Below, piece after piece: positions 54,499 through 62,950 of a stretch of DNA of 64,000 bases. The position numbers were made by a program, and so were the translations under genes. Origin of the DNA: SZAS-79 sp964599095 (GTDB lineage Bacteria; Pseudomonadota; Gammaproteobacteria; Burkholderiales; SG8-39); assembly GCA_964599095.1 (NCBI GenBank), contig CAZREB010000017.1:48789-112788 (forward strand). The letters are read 5' to 3'. The first letter of the stretch is position 1. Each line of letters begins with the position of its first letter. The notes under the pieces were generated by a model that saw only the letters and a list, made by a program, of their open reading frames with translations, was not told the DNA's origin and searched no databases.

Positions 54499-55662
54499 AT
54501 GGGCTTCGATCTCATCATTGCAGGCGGCGGCGCAGTGGGCGCCAGCCTCGCACGCGCGTTGCGCGGCCATTCGATCGCCCTCGTTGCCAGCGGCCGTCCT
54601 GCCGGGTTGCTGGCGCCATCGGCGGGAGATTTCGATGCGCGCGCCTACGCGTTGTCACCCGGAAGCGTCGAATTCCTTCGATCGATCAAGGTGTGGGACG
54701 CGATTTCTCCCGAACGGCTGACGCCGGTTTACGCGATGCGGGTCTGCGGCGATTCCCCGGGCGCGATGCTCGAGATGGATGCCTATCGCACCGGGGTCCC
54801 CGAGTTGGCGTGGATCGTCGAGGACAGGGCATTGCAGGCCGCGCTCTGGGGTGCCTTGGGCACGCAGGACAGGCTGGAGATATTTGCGCCGGCGCAGGTG
54901 GCGTCGATGGAACTTCGGGAGTCGGCCCGGGTTCGCCTGTCCGACGGGCGCGGCCTCGAAGCGGACCTGCTGGTCGGTGCCGACAGCGCGGATTCGTTTG
55001 TCCGCACCGCCGCCGGGATCGATACCCGCGAAAGGAGTTACGGGCAGACGGCGCTGGTTGCGAATTTTGCGTGCGAGCGCGGCCACGAAAACATTGCGTA
55101 CCAATGGTTCCAGGGCGGTCCCGTGCTTGCTTTGCTGCCGTTGCCGGCCGACCAGGTTTCGATGGTCTGGTCGGTTCCGGACGCCGAGGCCGCGAGGCTG
55201 CAGGGGCTCGATGCTGATGCGCTGGCGCGGGAGGTCGCCGAGGCGTCGAAGAATACGCTCGGCGGGTTGCGCCTTGCCTCGGCCGTCAAGTCTTTCCCTC
55301 TCCGGCGCATGACTGCCGGCCGCATGGTGCTTCCCCACCTTGCCCTCGTCGGCGACGCTGCCCATGTGATCCATCCGCTTGCCGGCCAGGGCCTCAACCT
55401 CGGACTGCAGGACGCGCGCGTTCTGGCGGAAGTGCTGGCTAAACGCGAGCCGGTGAGAACTCCCGGCGACCTGGCGCTTCTGCGCCGCTACGAGCGGGAG
55501 CGCGGCGAAGCCATCCTCGCGATGCGTTCTGCGGTACACGGCCTGCAGTCCCTCTTTGCAGCGGATCGCCGGGTGTTCGGCAGGTTGCGCAACCTGGGGC
55601 TGAACTTTACCGATCGGCTGCCGGTCTTAAAAAACGCGCTGGTGCGCCACGCACTCCATTGA
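54499..55662 (+). CDS. UbiF/UbiI/UbiM-type FAD monooxygenase
   Basis: The 387-residue flavoprotein has IIAGGGAVGASLARAL at the N-terminus and LVGDAAHVIHPLAGQGLNLGLQD near the end. The GDAAH form resembles UbiF and UbiI in E. coli more than UbiH, and a separate UbiH candidate lies at 33420. It probably hydroxylates one position of the ubiquinone ring; which one cannot be told here. It is followed by dsbC after 25 bases, a pairing common in related genomes as far as I recall. Confidence 0.85.
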   Translation: MGFDLIIAGGGAVGASLARALRGHSIALVASGRPAGLLAPSAGDFDARAYALSPGSVEFLRSIKVWDAISPERLTPVYAMRVCGDSPGAMLEMDAYRTGVPELAWIVEDRALQAALWGALGTQDRLEIFAPAQVASMELRESARVRLSDGRGLEADLLVGADSADSFVRTAAGIDTRERSYGQTALVANFACERGHENIAYQWFQGGPVLALLPLPADQVSMVWSVPDAEAARLQGLDADALAREVAEASKNTLGGLRLASAVKSFPLRRMTAGRMVLPHLALVGDAAHVIHPLAGQGLNLGLQDARVLAEVLAKREPVRTPGDLALLRRYERERGEAILAMRSAVHGLQSLFAADRRVFGRLRNLGLNFTDRLPVLKNALVRHALH

Positions 55663-55687
55663 ACGAAGGGAAGTCCCCGGAGATTTC

Positions 55688-56422
55688 ATGTACCGAATCG
55701 CATTAGTCCTGGCCTCGCTGTTGCTTGCATCGACCGCCGGCGCCAACGAACAACTGATCCGCCGGATCATCGAGCCGAAGCTCAACGGCGCGCGCATAGA
55801 GGCCGTGGTCCCTTCGCCCATTCCGGGCCTGCTGGAGGTGCGGTTTCGCACGCCGCAGGGGATCCAGATCCTCTATACCGATCCGAAGGGAGAAAACATC
55901 GTCCAGGGCGACATCTACGAAACGAAGACGGGTCGCAACCTGACCGACGAGAAGATCGCCAAGCTCTCGGCGATCAAGTTCGAATCGCTCCCGCTGGACC
56001 AGGCGGTGAAGATCGTGCGCGGCAACGGCAAGCGGGTCGCGGCCATGTTCTCGGATCCGCATTGCCCTGCCTGCCAGTCGTTCGAGCAGACGCTGCAGCA
56101 GGTCGACGACATGACGCTCTACGTGTTCATGTTTCCGGTGATCCGCCCGGAGCGGATCGACGATTCGCGCAGCGTGTGGTGCTCGCCCGATCGCGCCAAG
56201 GCTTGGCTCGACCTCGCGCTGCGCAAGAAGGCGCCCGCACCGGCACGCTGCGACAACCCGGTCGATTCGATCCTTGCGCTCGGCCAAAGCCTCGGCGTGC
56301 GCGCAACGCCGACGCTCTTTTTCGAGAACGGCGATCGGCAGCAAGGCGGGATTTCGGCAGGCGACCTGCGCATGCGCCTCGAGCTTGCGGCGAAGGAAAG
56401 CCGGCAGGCGAAGTCCCGCTAG
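55688..56422 (+). CDS. dsbC: Thiol:disulfide interchange protein DsbC
   Basis: DsbC isomerises wrong disulfides in the periplasm. The 244-residue protein has a signal peptide (1-19), an N-terminal dimerisation domain (about 20-80), and a thioredoxin domain with the active-site C126-P-A-C129 in FSDPHCPACQSFEQ. A second pair of cysteines lies in SVWCSPDR and PARCDNP, and VRATPTLFFENG holds the cis-proline. Its disulfide role fits SurA and LptD in the same window, but a direct link is not shown. It is convergent with mltA. Confidence 0.95.
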   Translation: MYRIALVLASLLLASTAGANEQLIRRIIEPKLNGARIEAVVPSPIPGLLEVRFRTPQGIQILYTDPKGENIVQGDIYETKTGRNLTDEKIAKLSAIKFESLPLDQAVKIVRGNGKRVAAMFSDPHCPACQSFEQTLQQVDDMTLYVFMFPVIRPERIDDSRSVWCSPDRAKAWLDLALRKKAPAPARCDNPVDSILALGQSLGVRATPTLFFENGDRQQGGISAGDLRMRLELAAKESRQAKSR

Positions 56423-56440
56423 GATCGGGGGCAGGTCCGG

Positions 56441-57706
56441 TTACTGGCCTTTGGGCAACGGCTCGCCGCGAGGCCAGAGCAGCCACATCTTTCCCTGCTG
56501 CTTCATCCTGCCGGCTTGGGTTCCGGCTTCCTCGCCGGTACCCCAGAAGAAGTCTGCCCGGATGGCGCCGCGAATGGCACCGCCGGTGTCCTGCGCCATC
56601 ACCAGGCGCTCGAGGGGCTGGTTTGACAATGGGTAGGTGGTCGCCAGGAAGACCGGCGAACCCAGCGGGATGAAGCGCGGGTCCACGGCCGCGCTGTAGC
56701 CCGCTGTCAGCGGGACGCCCAAGGCGCCGGGCGGACCGTCGAGCGGGCCCGAGGGCGCCGGCAATTCGCGAAAGAACACATAGCTCGGGTTCGAGTTCAG
56801 GGCCTGCTGCAGCTTGCCGGGATTGGCGGCTGCCCATGCCTTGATGCCCTGCATCGATGCCTGGTCCGGATGGAGGTCGCCGCGTTCGATCAGGTAACGT
56901 CCCAGGGACTTGTAGGGATGCCCGTTCTGGTCGGCGTACCCGACCCGCACCAGTTCGCCGGGACCGAATTCGATCAGGCCTGAGCCCTGGATCTGGAGGA
57001 AGAAGAGTTCGATTGCGTCGGCTACCCAGGCCAGCGGCCTGGCCCGCACTGGCGGAGTCCCGCCGTCGATTTCGGAGCGTGTGTAATAAGGCACGAGGCG
57101 GCGGCCCTCCACGCGGCCTCGCAGGCGAAGGTTGCGCAATTCGGGATGCACTTGGGCGAGGTCCACGACGACAAGGTCATCCGGCACCGCATAGACGGGG
57201 AATCGAAATGCGGCGGCCGGCTCTCGCCGCCCCTTGAGGACCGGCTCGTAGTAGCCGGTAACGAGGCCTTCATCGCGACCTTCGGGTGCGATGATCCGGT
57301 AGGCCGTGAACTGTGTTTCGAAAAACGAGCGCGCGGACTCCTCGTCGAGGGCAATGCTGCTGACCTCGCCACAAACCTTTTGCCATGCAGGCCGGGATCG
57401 GGACCGCGTGCAGCCGGCGACGAACGTGCGAAGGCTGGGCAGCAGGGACGTCTGCGCCCATGCCGGGATCTCCGGCCAGGCGGTTGCCTCGTACCTTGCT
57501 TCGGTCGGCACCGGCTTCGGCGGAATGCAAACGGGGCACGCCGGGCACGGCGTGACAACCGGGCAGTCCGATCGACCCGTCGCCGACGGGAGGGCGGACT
57601 GTGAGACGCTTTCGATCCGGGTCGGCATCGGGCTGCAAGCGGCGACCAGCGCGCCGAGTAGAATCGCCGCCACTCTTCCCGTCGCGAACCGGACTATGTG
57701 GGTCAT
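56441..57706 (-). CDS. mltA: Membrane-bound lytic murein transglycosylase A
   Basis: MltA cleaves the glycan strands of murein, leaving 1,6-anhydro products. The 421-residue protein has a lipoprotein signal with LVAAC at the lipobox and family segments LVTGYYEPVLKG, FFLQIQGSG, GYADQNGHPYKSLGRYLIERG and AQDTGGAIRGAIRADFFWG, the last with the catalytic aspartate region. Start ATG at 57706 has a GAGAAAG leader. Its first bases overlap a possible small gene on the other strand. Confidence 0.93.
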   Translation of the reverse strand: MTHIVRFATGRVAAILLGALVAACSPMPTRIESVSQSALPSATGRSDCPVVTPCPACPVCIPPKPVPTEARYEATAWPEIPAWAQTSLLPSLRTFVAGCTRSRSRPAWQKVCGEVSSIALDEESARSFFETQFTAYRIIAPEGRDEGLVTGYYEPVLKGRREPAAAFRFPVYAVPDDLVVVDLAQVHPELRNLRLRGRVEGRRLVPYYTRSEIDGGTPPVRARPLAWVADAIELFFLQIQGSGLIEFGPGELVRVGYADQNGHPYKSLGRYLIERGDLHPDQASMQGIKAWAAANPGKLQQALNSNPSYVFFRELPAPSGPLDGPPGALGVPLTAGYSAAVDPRFIPLGSPVFLATTYPLSNQPLERLVMAQDTGGAIRGAIRADFFWGTGEEAGTQAGRMKQQGKMWLLWPRGEPLPKGQ

Positions 57707-57803
57707 CTTTCTCGAAATGGGCGTCGCACTCGGCCTGCTGTTGCTGATCGTCTGGTGGACCTGGCCGAAGAAGAAGCGTCCCGACGACAAGGACAATCCA
57801 TGA
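57696..57803 (+). CDS. Possible 35-residue single-pass membrane protein
   Basis: The open frame encodes a membrane-type peptide: an acidic residue in FLEMGVALGLL, a hydrophobic helix LLLLIVWWTW and a basic, charged tail PKKKRPDDKDNP. This is the topology of a positive-inside small membrane protein. The ATG is only 11 bases from the mltA start on the other strand, so the two starts overlap head to head. No clear ribosome site is visible. The composition suggests it is real, but I do not know a family; it is convergent with apaG by 12 bases. Confidence 0.5.
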   Translation: MWVIFLEMGVALGLLLLIVWWTWPKKKRPDDKDNP

Positions 57804-57815
57804 GCGCGCCGGTCG

Positions 57816-58199
57816 TCAGTGCAGGACCCGCGGCATCGAGAGGGTGAACTCGGGAATCTCGGCGTCGAACTTCGAGCCATCCTCGCCCACCATCTGGTAG
57901 GTCCCGCGCATCGTCCCGACCGCCGTGGCGATCGAAGTGCCGCTGGTGTATTCGAAGCTTTCGCCCGGGCGAAGCGTCGGTTGCGCGCCGACTACGCCCA
58001 GCCCGCGCACCTCCTGGACCTGCCCGCGTGCATCGGTGATGACCCAATGGCGGCTGATGAGCTGCGCAGTCGCGTTGCCTGCGTTGCGAATCGTGATCGT
58101 ATAGGCGAACACGTACTTGTCGGCCGCTTCGTCCGATTGCTCGGCGAGATACTGGGTGGTCGCGCTCACGGCGATTTCGTAGTGCTTTTCCTGGGCCAT
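57816..58199 (-). CDS. apaG: ApaG domain protein
   Basis: ApaG is a small immunoglobulin-like beta-sandwich protein that binds divalent ions and, in some bacteria, affects magnesium/cobalt resistance. The 127-residue protein has FAYTITIRNAGNATAQLISRHWVITD, VVGAQPTLRPGESFEYTSGTSI and GTMRGTYQMVGEDGSKFD, all family segments. An ATG three codons upstream (58208) is an alternative start. It faces rpe across about 80 bases and is convergent with the small gene at 57696. Confidence 0.95.
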   Translation of the reverse strand: MAQEKHYEIAVSATTQYLAEQSDEAADKYVFAYTITIRNAGNATAQLISRHWVITDARGQVQEVRGLGVVGAQPTLRPGESFEYTSGTSIATAVGTMRGTYQMVGEDGSKFDAEIPEFTLSMPRVLH

Positions 58200-58279
58200 G
58201 CGGGTCATTGTACCGGCTGGACCGCGTGGGCGGCGGCCCGCACCGGCACGGGCGATGGCTCAGGCTACAATCCGCTCCC

Positions 58280-58954
58280 ATGAATTTCCGCATCGCCCCC
58301 AGCCTCCTTTCGGCCGACTTCGCACGTCTAGGGGAAGAGGTGCGCAACGTGATCGCAGCGGGCGCGGATCTCATCCACTTCGACGTGATGGACAACCACT
58401 ACGTCCCGAACCTTACGATCGGCCCGTTGGTGTGCGAAGGCGTAAAGCCGCATGCGAGCGTGCCGGTCGATGTGCACCTGATGGTGAAGCCGGTCGACCG
58501 GATCGTTCCCGATTTTGCGAAGGCCGGCGCGGGGATCATCAGTTTCCACCCGGAGGCCTCCGAGCATGTGGATCGCACGATCGAGCTGATCCGCGAGAAC
58601 GGCTGCAAGGCCGGCCTGGTCTTCAACCCCGCGACACCGCTCGACTACCTCGACCACACGCTGCACAAGCTCGATCTCGTCTTGCTGATGTCTGTGAACC
58701 CGGGATTCGGCGGGCAGAAATTCATCCCTTCGGTCCTCGACAAGATCCGGGCTGTCCGGCGCCGGGTCGATGAGGCTGCGGCAGCGACCGGGCGTGAAAT
58801 CTGGGTCGAGGTCGACGGCGGCGTCAAGGTCGACAACATCGCCGAAATTGCCGCCGCCGGCGCCGACACATTCGTCGCAGGCTCGGCAATCTTCGGGTCC
58901 GGCGACTACGCGAAGACGATCGCAGCAATGCGCTCGCGTCTTGCGGCCGCCTGA
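58280..58954 (+). CDS. rpe: Ribulose-phosphate 3-epimerase
   Basis: Rpe interconverts ribulose-5-phosphate and xylulose-5-phosphate. The 224-residue TIM-barrel has IAPSLLSADFARLGEE, IHFDVMDNHYVPNLTIG, VDVHLMVKPVDR, LMSVNPGFGGQKFIP and VEVDGGVKVDNI, with the catalytic aspartates and metal histidines. It opens rpe-gph-trpL-trpEGDC. Pentose phosphates feed tryptophan synthesis through PRPP, which may explain the conserved linkage. Confidence 0.97.
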   Translation: MNFRIAPSLLSADFARLGEEVRNVIAAGADLIHFDVMDNHYVPNLTIGPLVCEGVKPHASVPVDVHLMVKPVDRIVPDFAKAGAGIISFHPEASEHVDRTIELIRENGCKAGLVFNPATPLDYLDHTLHKLDLVLLMSVNPGFGGQKFIPSVLDKIRAVRRRVDEAAAATGREIWVEVDGGVKVDNIAEIAAAGADTFVAGSAIFGSGDYAKTIAAMRSRLAAA

Positions 58955-58997
58955 GCGGGATGGGGAGCGGGGCGGTCCGGTCGCGGCCCGCAGCACG

Positions 58998-59681
58998 ATG
59001 ATCGATCCAAGGCCGGTTCGCGCGGTGCTGCTCGATCTCGACGGCACTTTGCTCGACACCGCCCCAGAAATTGCCGCGGCGGCGGCCGAAATGCTCGCCG
59101 AGCTTGGCCTGGAGCCGGTACCGGCCCCGATAGTTCGCGACTTCATCGGCAAGGGCATCCCGAGCCTGGTCCGGCGCACTCTCGCCGCTTCGCTCGGGCG
59201 CGAGCCGGACGAGCGGCGCGTCGGGTCGGCGATCGAGAGCTTTTTCTTCAACTATGCAAGGCAGATCGGCCGCGCCGCCAATCCGTACCCGGGCGTGGTC
59301 GAGGGACTCGACTCAATGCGCGCCGCCGGCCTCGGCCTCGCGTGCGTGACCAACAAGACTGCACAGTTCACGCTGCCGCTCCTGGAGGCCACCGGTCTGA
59401 CAGCCTATTTCGGGACGGTGATTTCGGGCGACTCGGTGGCACGCAAGAAGCCCGCGGCCGACCCGGTGCTTGCGGCCTGCAACCTCCTGGGAGTCGCGCC
59501 GAACGAGGCGGTCATGGTCGGGGATTCGGCGAACGATGCGCTCGCGGCGCGGGCCGCCGGTTGCCCGGTGCTGCTGGTGCCTTACGGTTACAGCGAGGGG
59601 GTCGATGTGCAAAGCATCGATTGCGATGGTATAGTTGCCTCGCTCCTGCATGTCGCAGGGCTTCTCAGAACTCGGTCGTGA
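58998..59681 (+). CDS. gph: Phosphoglycolate phosphatase
   Basis: Gph hydrolyses 2-phosphoglycolate, a by-product of DNA repair and of RuBisCO oxygenation. The 227-residue HAD enzyme has AVLLDLDGTLLDTAPEI, VTNKTAQFTLPLL, KKPAADP and VMVGDSANDALAARAAG, the four HAD motifs. The ATG at 58998 opens MIDPRPVRAV. Its stop overlaps the start of the tryptophan leader peptide by four bases (GTGA), so translation of gph and trpL is likely coupled. Confidence 0.94.
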   Translation: MIDPRPVRAVLLDLDGTLLDTAPEIAAAAAEMLAELGLEPVPAPIVRDFIGKGIPSLVRRTLAASLGREPDERRVGSAIESFFFNYARQIGRAANPYPGVVEGLDSMRAAGLGLACVTNKTAQFTLPLLEATGLTAYFGTVISGDSVARKKPAADPVLAACNLLGVAPNEAVMVGDSANDALAARAAGCPVLLVPYGYSEGVDVQSIDCDGIVASLLHVAGLLRTRS

Positions 59682-59740
59682 TCCTCATCGGTACAAACTG
59701 GAACAGCAACTGGCTTGGCTGGCGCCCCTGGCGCAGCTGA
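59678..59740 (+). CDS. trpL: Tryptophan-rich leader peptide, TrpL-like
   Basis: A 20-codon frame starting at a GTG that overlaps the gph TGA encodes MILIGTNWNSNWLGWRPWRS, with four tryptophans in the last 13 residues. Nothing else in the frame suggests a folded protein. It ends 99 bases before trpE. Such runs of the pathway amino acid are the hallmark of attenuation leader peptides, in which stalling on Trp codons alters RNA folding downstream. The start codon and coupling are inferred; the Trp-rich frame is plain in the sequence. Confidence 0.75.
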   Translation: MILIGTNWNSNWLGWRPWRS

Positions 59741-59773
59741 TCCTTCTTGCGCGCCCGTGCGGCACGGGCGCGT
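59718..59773 (+). promoter_or_regulatory. Candidate attenuator hairpins in the trp leader
   Basis: Hairpin A pairs GCGCC (59722-59726) with GGCGC (59730-59734) plus GCT/AGC outside, and covers the last Trp codons. Hairpin B pairs CGCGCCCGTG (59750-59759) with CACGGGCGCG (59763-59772), a 10-bp stem. GGCGC of A can instead pair with GCGCC in B, giving mutually exclusive folds as in attenuators. No U-run follows hairpin B, so it is not a standard intrinsic terminator; a T6 run occurs only at 59818-59823, close to trpE. Confidence 0.5.
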
Positions 59774-59839
59774 GAGGCAGTAAACGCCGCGGGCATTCTG
59801 CAGTTCCAGGCAAACCGGTTTTTTCAGTGGGAGATTCAC

Positions 59840-61330
59840 ATGACTGAGCTCGATTTCGATCAGCTCGCAAAGCAAGGCTACAACCGCATCCCGGTCATCG
59901 CGGAGAGCCGCGCCGACCTCGACACGCCGGTCGGCCTGTACCTCAAGCTCGCCAACAAGCCCTACACCTACCTGCTGGAATCGGTGGTCGGGGGCGAGCG
60001 CTTCGGGCGCTACTCGTACATCGGCCTGCCTTCGGCGGAGCGGATCGAAGCGCGCGGCACGAACCTGTCGGTGCACCGGCGCGGCTCGGACGGCGAGGAG
60101 CGAGTCGAGCGCTTTCCGGGCACCGACCCGTTCGTCTTCGTGCGAAATTACCTCAAGCAGTACAAGGCTGCGCCTCTGCCCGGACTGCCGCGGTTCGCCG
60201 GCGGGCTGGTGGGCTATTTCGGCTATGAAACCGTGCGGTTCATCGAAAAGCGCCTGGCCGGCGCGCAAAAGCCCGATCCGCTGGGAACGCCGGATGTTCT
60301 CCTGATGCGCTCTGAGGAACTCGCCGTCATCGACAACGTGCAGGGCAAGCTCTATTTCGTCGTGTACGCGGACCCGGCCCAGCCCGAAGCGCTCCGGCGG
60401 GCGCGGGCGCGCCTGGCCGAGCTGCAGGCGCGCCTGCTGCGGCCGATGAACCTCGTGCAACGCGCCTATCCCGGCGACGACTCGGTCCGCGCTTCGTTCT
60501 CGAAGGACGAATTCCTCAATGCAGTCCGCAAGACCAAGGACTACATCTTTGCCGGCGACGCGATGCAGGTGCAGATCTCGCAACGCATGTCGCGCCGCTT
60601 TCCGGCGCCACCGTTCTCGCTGTACCGGTCGCTCCGTGGATTGAACCCGTCGCCCTACATGTTCTATCTGGATGTGGGCGACCATCACGTGGTGGGCGCT
60701 TCGCCCGAGATCCTCGTCAGGCTGGAGGCCGACACCGTCACGCTGCGGCCGATAGCGGGTACGCGGCCCCGCGGCAAGACCTACGCCGAAGACCAGCAGA
60801 CCGCGACCGAGCTCCTCGCCGATCCGAAAGAACGTGCCGAGCACGTCATGCTGATCGACCTCGGCCGAAACGACGTCGGCCGGGTGGCGAAGATCGGCAG
60901 CGTGAAAGTCACCGAATCGATGACCATCGAGCGCTACTCGCACGTGATGCACATCGTCTCGAACTGCGAGGGCAAGCTGGCCGACGGGCTGGACGCATTC
61001 GACGTCCTCAAGGCCACTTTTCCCGCAGGCACGATCAGCGGCGCGCCCAAGGTCCGCGCGATGGAGATCATCGCGGAATTCGAGCCGATCAAGCGCGGAC
61101 TTTACAGCGGCGCGGTCGGGTACCTGGGTTTCAACGGGGACATGGACCTTGCGATCGCGATCCGCACCGCGGTCGTCAAGGACGGGACGCTGCACGTGCA
61201 GGCCGCGGCCGGAATCGTCGCCGATTCGGACCCCGAAGCCGAATACCAGGAAACGCTTCACAAGATGCGCGCAGTGATGCGCGCCGCGGATACCGCGCTC
61301 GCCGAAACGGCGCAGCCGGTCGCGGCGTAG
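59840..61330 (+). CDS. trpE: Anthranilate synthase component I
   Basis: TrpE turns chorismate plus ammonia into anthranilate, the committed step to tryptophan. The 496-residue protein has the feedback-site LLES motif in YTYLLESVVGGERFGRYS and the chorismate-binding domain with FYLDVGDHHVVGASPEILV, PIAGTRPRGKT, LIDLGRNDVGRVA, TFPAGTISGAPKVRAMEII and AAAGIVADSDPEAEY. The ATG has a TGGGAG leader. It lies under control of the Trp-rich leader and starts trpE-trpG-trpD-trpC. Confidence 0.97.
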   Translation: MTELDFDQLAKQGYNRIPVIAESRADLDTPVGLYLKLANKPYTYLLESVVGGERFGRYSYIGLPSAERIEARGTNLSVHRRGSDGEERVERFPGTDPFVFVRNYLKQYKAAPLPGLPRFAGGLVGYFGYETVRFIEKRLAGAQKPDPLGTPDVLLMRSEELAVIDNVQGKLYFVVYADPAQPEALRRARARLAELQARLLRPMNLVQRAYPGDDSVRASFSKDEFLNAVRKTKDYIFAGDAMQVQISQRMSRRFPAPPFSLYRSLRGLNPSPYMFYLDVGDHHVVGASPEILVRLEADTVTLRPIAGTRPRGKTYAEDQQTATELLADPKERAEHVMLIDLGRNDVGRVAKIGSVKVTESMTIERYSHVMHIVSNCEGKLADGLDAFDVLKATFPAGTISGAPKVRAMEIIAEFEPIKRGLYSGAVGYLGFNGDMDLAIAIRTAVVKDGTLHVQAAAGIVADSDPEAEYQETLHKMRAVMRAADTALAETAQPVAA

Positions 61331-61339
61331 GAGGCGACC

Positions 61340-61912
61340 ATGCTGCTCATGATCGACAACTACGACTCCTTCACCTACAACCTGGTCCAGTACCTCGGCG
61401 AGCTTGGCGAGGATGTGAGGGTATTTCGCAACGACGAGATTTCAGTGCCCGACGTCGTGGCGATGAAGCCCGAACGCATCGTCCTCTCGCCGGGTCCGTG
61501 CACTCCCAACGAGGCGGGAATCACGCTTGCCCTGATTGCGGAACTGGCCGGCAAGGTGCCGATCCTCGGCGTCTGCCTCGGGCACCAGGCGATCGGGCAG
61601 GCCTACGGGGGAAAGGTGATCCGGGCGCGTCAGGTGATGCACGGCAAGACTTCCCAGATCGAGCACGGCGGCAAAGGCGTGTTCCGGGGTCTGCCCAACG
61701 GATTCGTTGCGACCCGCTACCACTCCCTCGTGATCGAGAACGCAAGCGTTCCCGAGTGCCTCGAAGTCACGGCCCGCTCCGAGGACGGCGAAATCATGGG
61801 CGTTCGCCACAGGCAGCACTTCGTGGAAGGCGTGCAATTCCACCCCGAGGCCATCCTGACCGAGCACGGCCACCAACTACTGAACAATTTCCTGCAGGGG
61901 CGAGGAGAATGA
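61340..61912 (+). CDS. trpG: Anthranilate synthase component II (glutamine amidotransferase)
   Basis: TrpG supplies ammonia from glutamine to TrpE. The 190-residue protein has MIDNYDSFTYNLVQYL, LSPGPCTPNEAG, the nucleophile in PILGVCLGHQAIGQ and the His-Glu pair in VEGVQFHPEAIL. The ATG follows TAGGAGGCGACC, a strong ribosome site. It ends with an ATGA overlap with trpD. A role in folate synthesis as PabA is possible in some bacteria, but the operon favours tryptophan. Confidence 0.96.
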   Translation: MLLMIDNYDSFTYNLVQYLGELGEDVRVFRNDEISVPDVVAMKPERIVLSPGPCTPNEAGITLALIAELAGKVPILGVCLGHQAIGQAYGGKVIRARQVMHGKTSQIEHGGKGVFRGLPNGFVATRYHSLVIENASVPECLEVTARSEDGEIMGVRHRQHFVEGVQFHPEAILTEHGHQLLNNFLQGRGE

Positions 61913-62943
61913 AAATTTCCATAGCTGAGGCAATCCAGAGGACCGTCGAGCACCGCGAGATCTTCCACGACGAGATGCTGCACGTCATGCGGCAGATCAT
62001 GAGCGGCGAACTGACCCAGGCGCAGATCGCCGGATTCGTAATGGGGCTGCGCGTCAAGAAGGAAACGATCGGCGAAATCTCCGCGGCCGCGCAGGTGATG
62101 CGCGAATTCGCCACGAAAGTCGATGCCGGCGACGACGAGCACCTCGTCGACACCTGCGGTACCGGGGGCGATTCGGCGCACACCTTCAACGTCTCGACGG
62201 CCTCCGCCATCGTGGCGGCGGCGGCGGGCGTGAAGGTTGCCAAGCACATGGGACGCTCGGTGTCCTCGTCCTCGGGCAGCGCGGACGTGCTCGAAGCCCT
62301 CGGCGCCAATATCGCCCTCACACCGCAGCAGGTCGGCGACGCGATCAGGGAAGTCGGCCTCGGGTTCATGTTCGCGCCGAGCCATCACGCTGCGATGAAG
62401 TACGCGGCGCCGGTCCGCAAGGAACTCGGGGTGCGCACGATCTTCAACCTGCTCGGACCTCTGACGAACCCGGCGGGTGCGAAGAACCAGATCATGGGCG
62501 TGTTCCATCCCGACCTTGTCGGCATCCAGGTCCGCGTTCTGCAGCGCCTGGGAAGCAAGCATGTCATGACGGTGCACGGGATGGACGGGCTCGATGAGAT
62601 TTCGATCTCGGGCGACACGATGATCGGCGAATTGCTGAACGGGGAGATCCTCGAGTACACGATCCATCCCTCGAAATTCGGCCTCGCGATCTATGACCGG
62701 CGCGCGATCCAGGTGAGTACCGTGCAGGAATCGAAGGAGATGATCCTCGCGGTGCTCGAAGACCAGGCCGGTCCGGCGCTGAACATCGTGCTGCTCAATG
62801 CGGGCGCGACGATTTATGTGGCCGGAGTGGCCGGTTCGATAGAGGCCGGCATCGACCTCGCGCGCAAGGCGATCACGTCGGGCGCGGCACGCGCGAAGCT
62901 CGGCCAGTACATCGCGTTTGCCGCCCGCCACAAGGCGGCCTGA
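61909..62943 (+). CDS. trpD: Anthranilate phosphoribosyltransferase
   Basis: TrpD joins anthranilate and PRPP. The 344-residue protein has VDTCGTGGDSAHTFNVSTA (PRPP loop), VAKHMGRSVSSSSGSADVLEALG, FMFAPSHHAAMKYA, VRTIFNLLGPLTNPAGA and VHGMDGLDEIS. It starts within the trpG stop, so the two are coupled. It ends seven bases before trpC. Confidence 0.97.
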   Translation: MKISIAEAIQRTVEHREIFHDEMLHVMRQIMSGELTQAQIAGFVMGLRVKKETIGEISAAAQVMREFATKVDAGDDEHLVDTCGTGGDSAHTFNVSTASAIVAAAAGVKVAKHMGRSVSSSSGSADVLEALGANIALTPQQVGDAIREVGLGFMFAPSHHAAMKYAAPVRKELGVRTIFNLLGPLTNPAGAKNQIMGVFHPDLVGIQVRVLQRLGSKHVMTVHGMDGLDEISISGDTMIGELLNGEILEYTIHPSKFGLAIYDRRAIQVSTVQESKEMILAVLEDQAGPALNIVLLNAGATIYVAGVAGSIEAGIDLARKAITSGAARAKLGQYIAFAARHKAA

Positions 62944-62950
62944 CGCCGCA

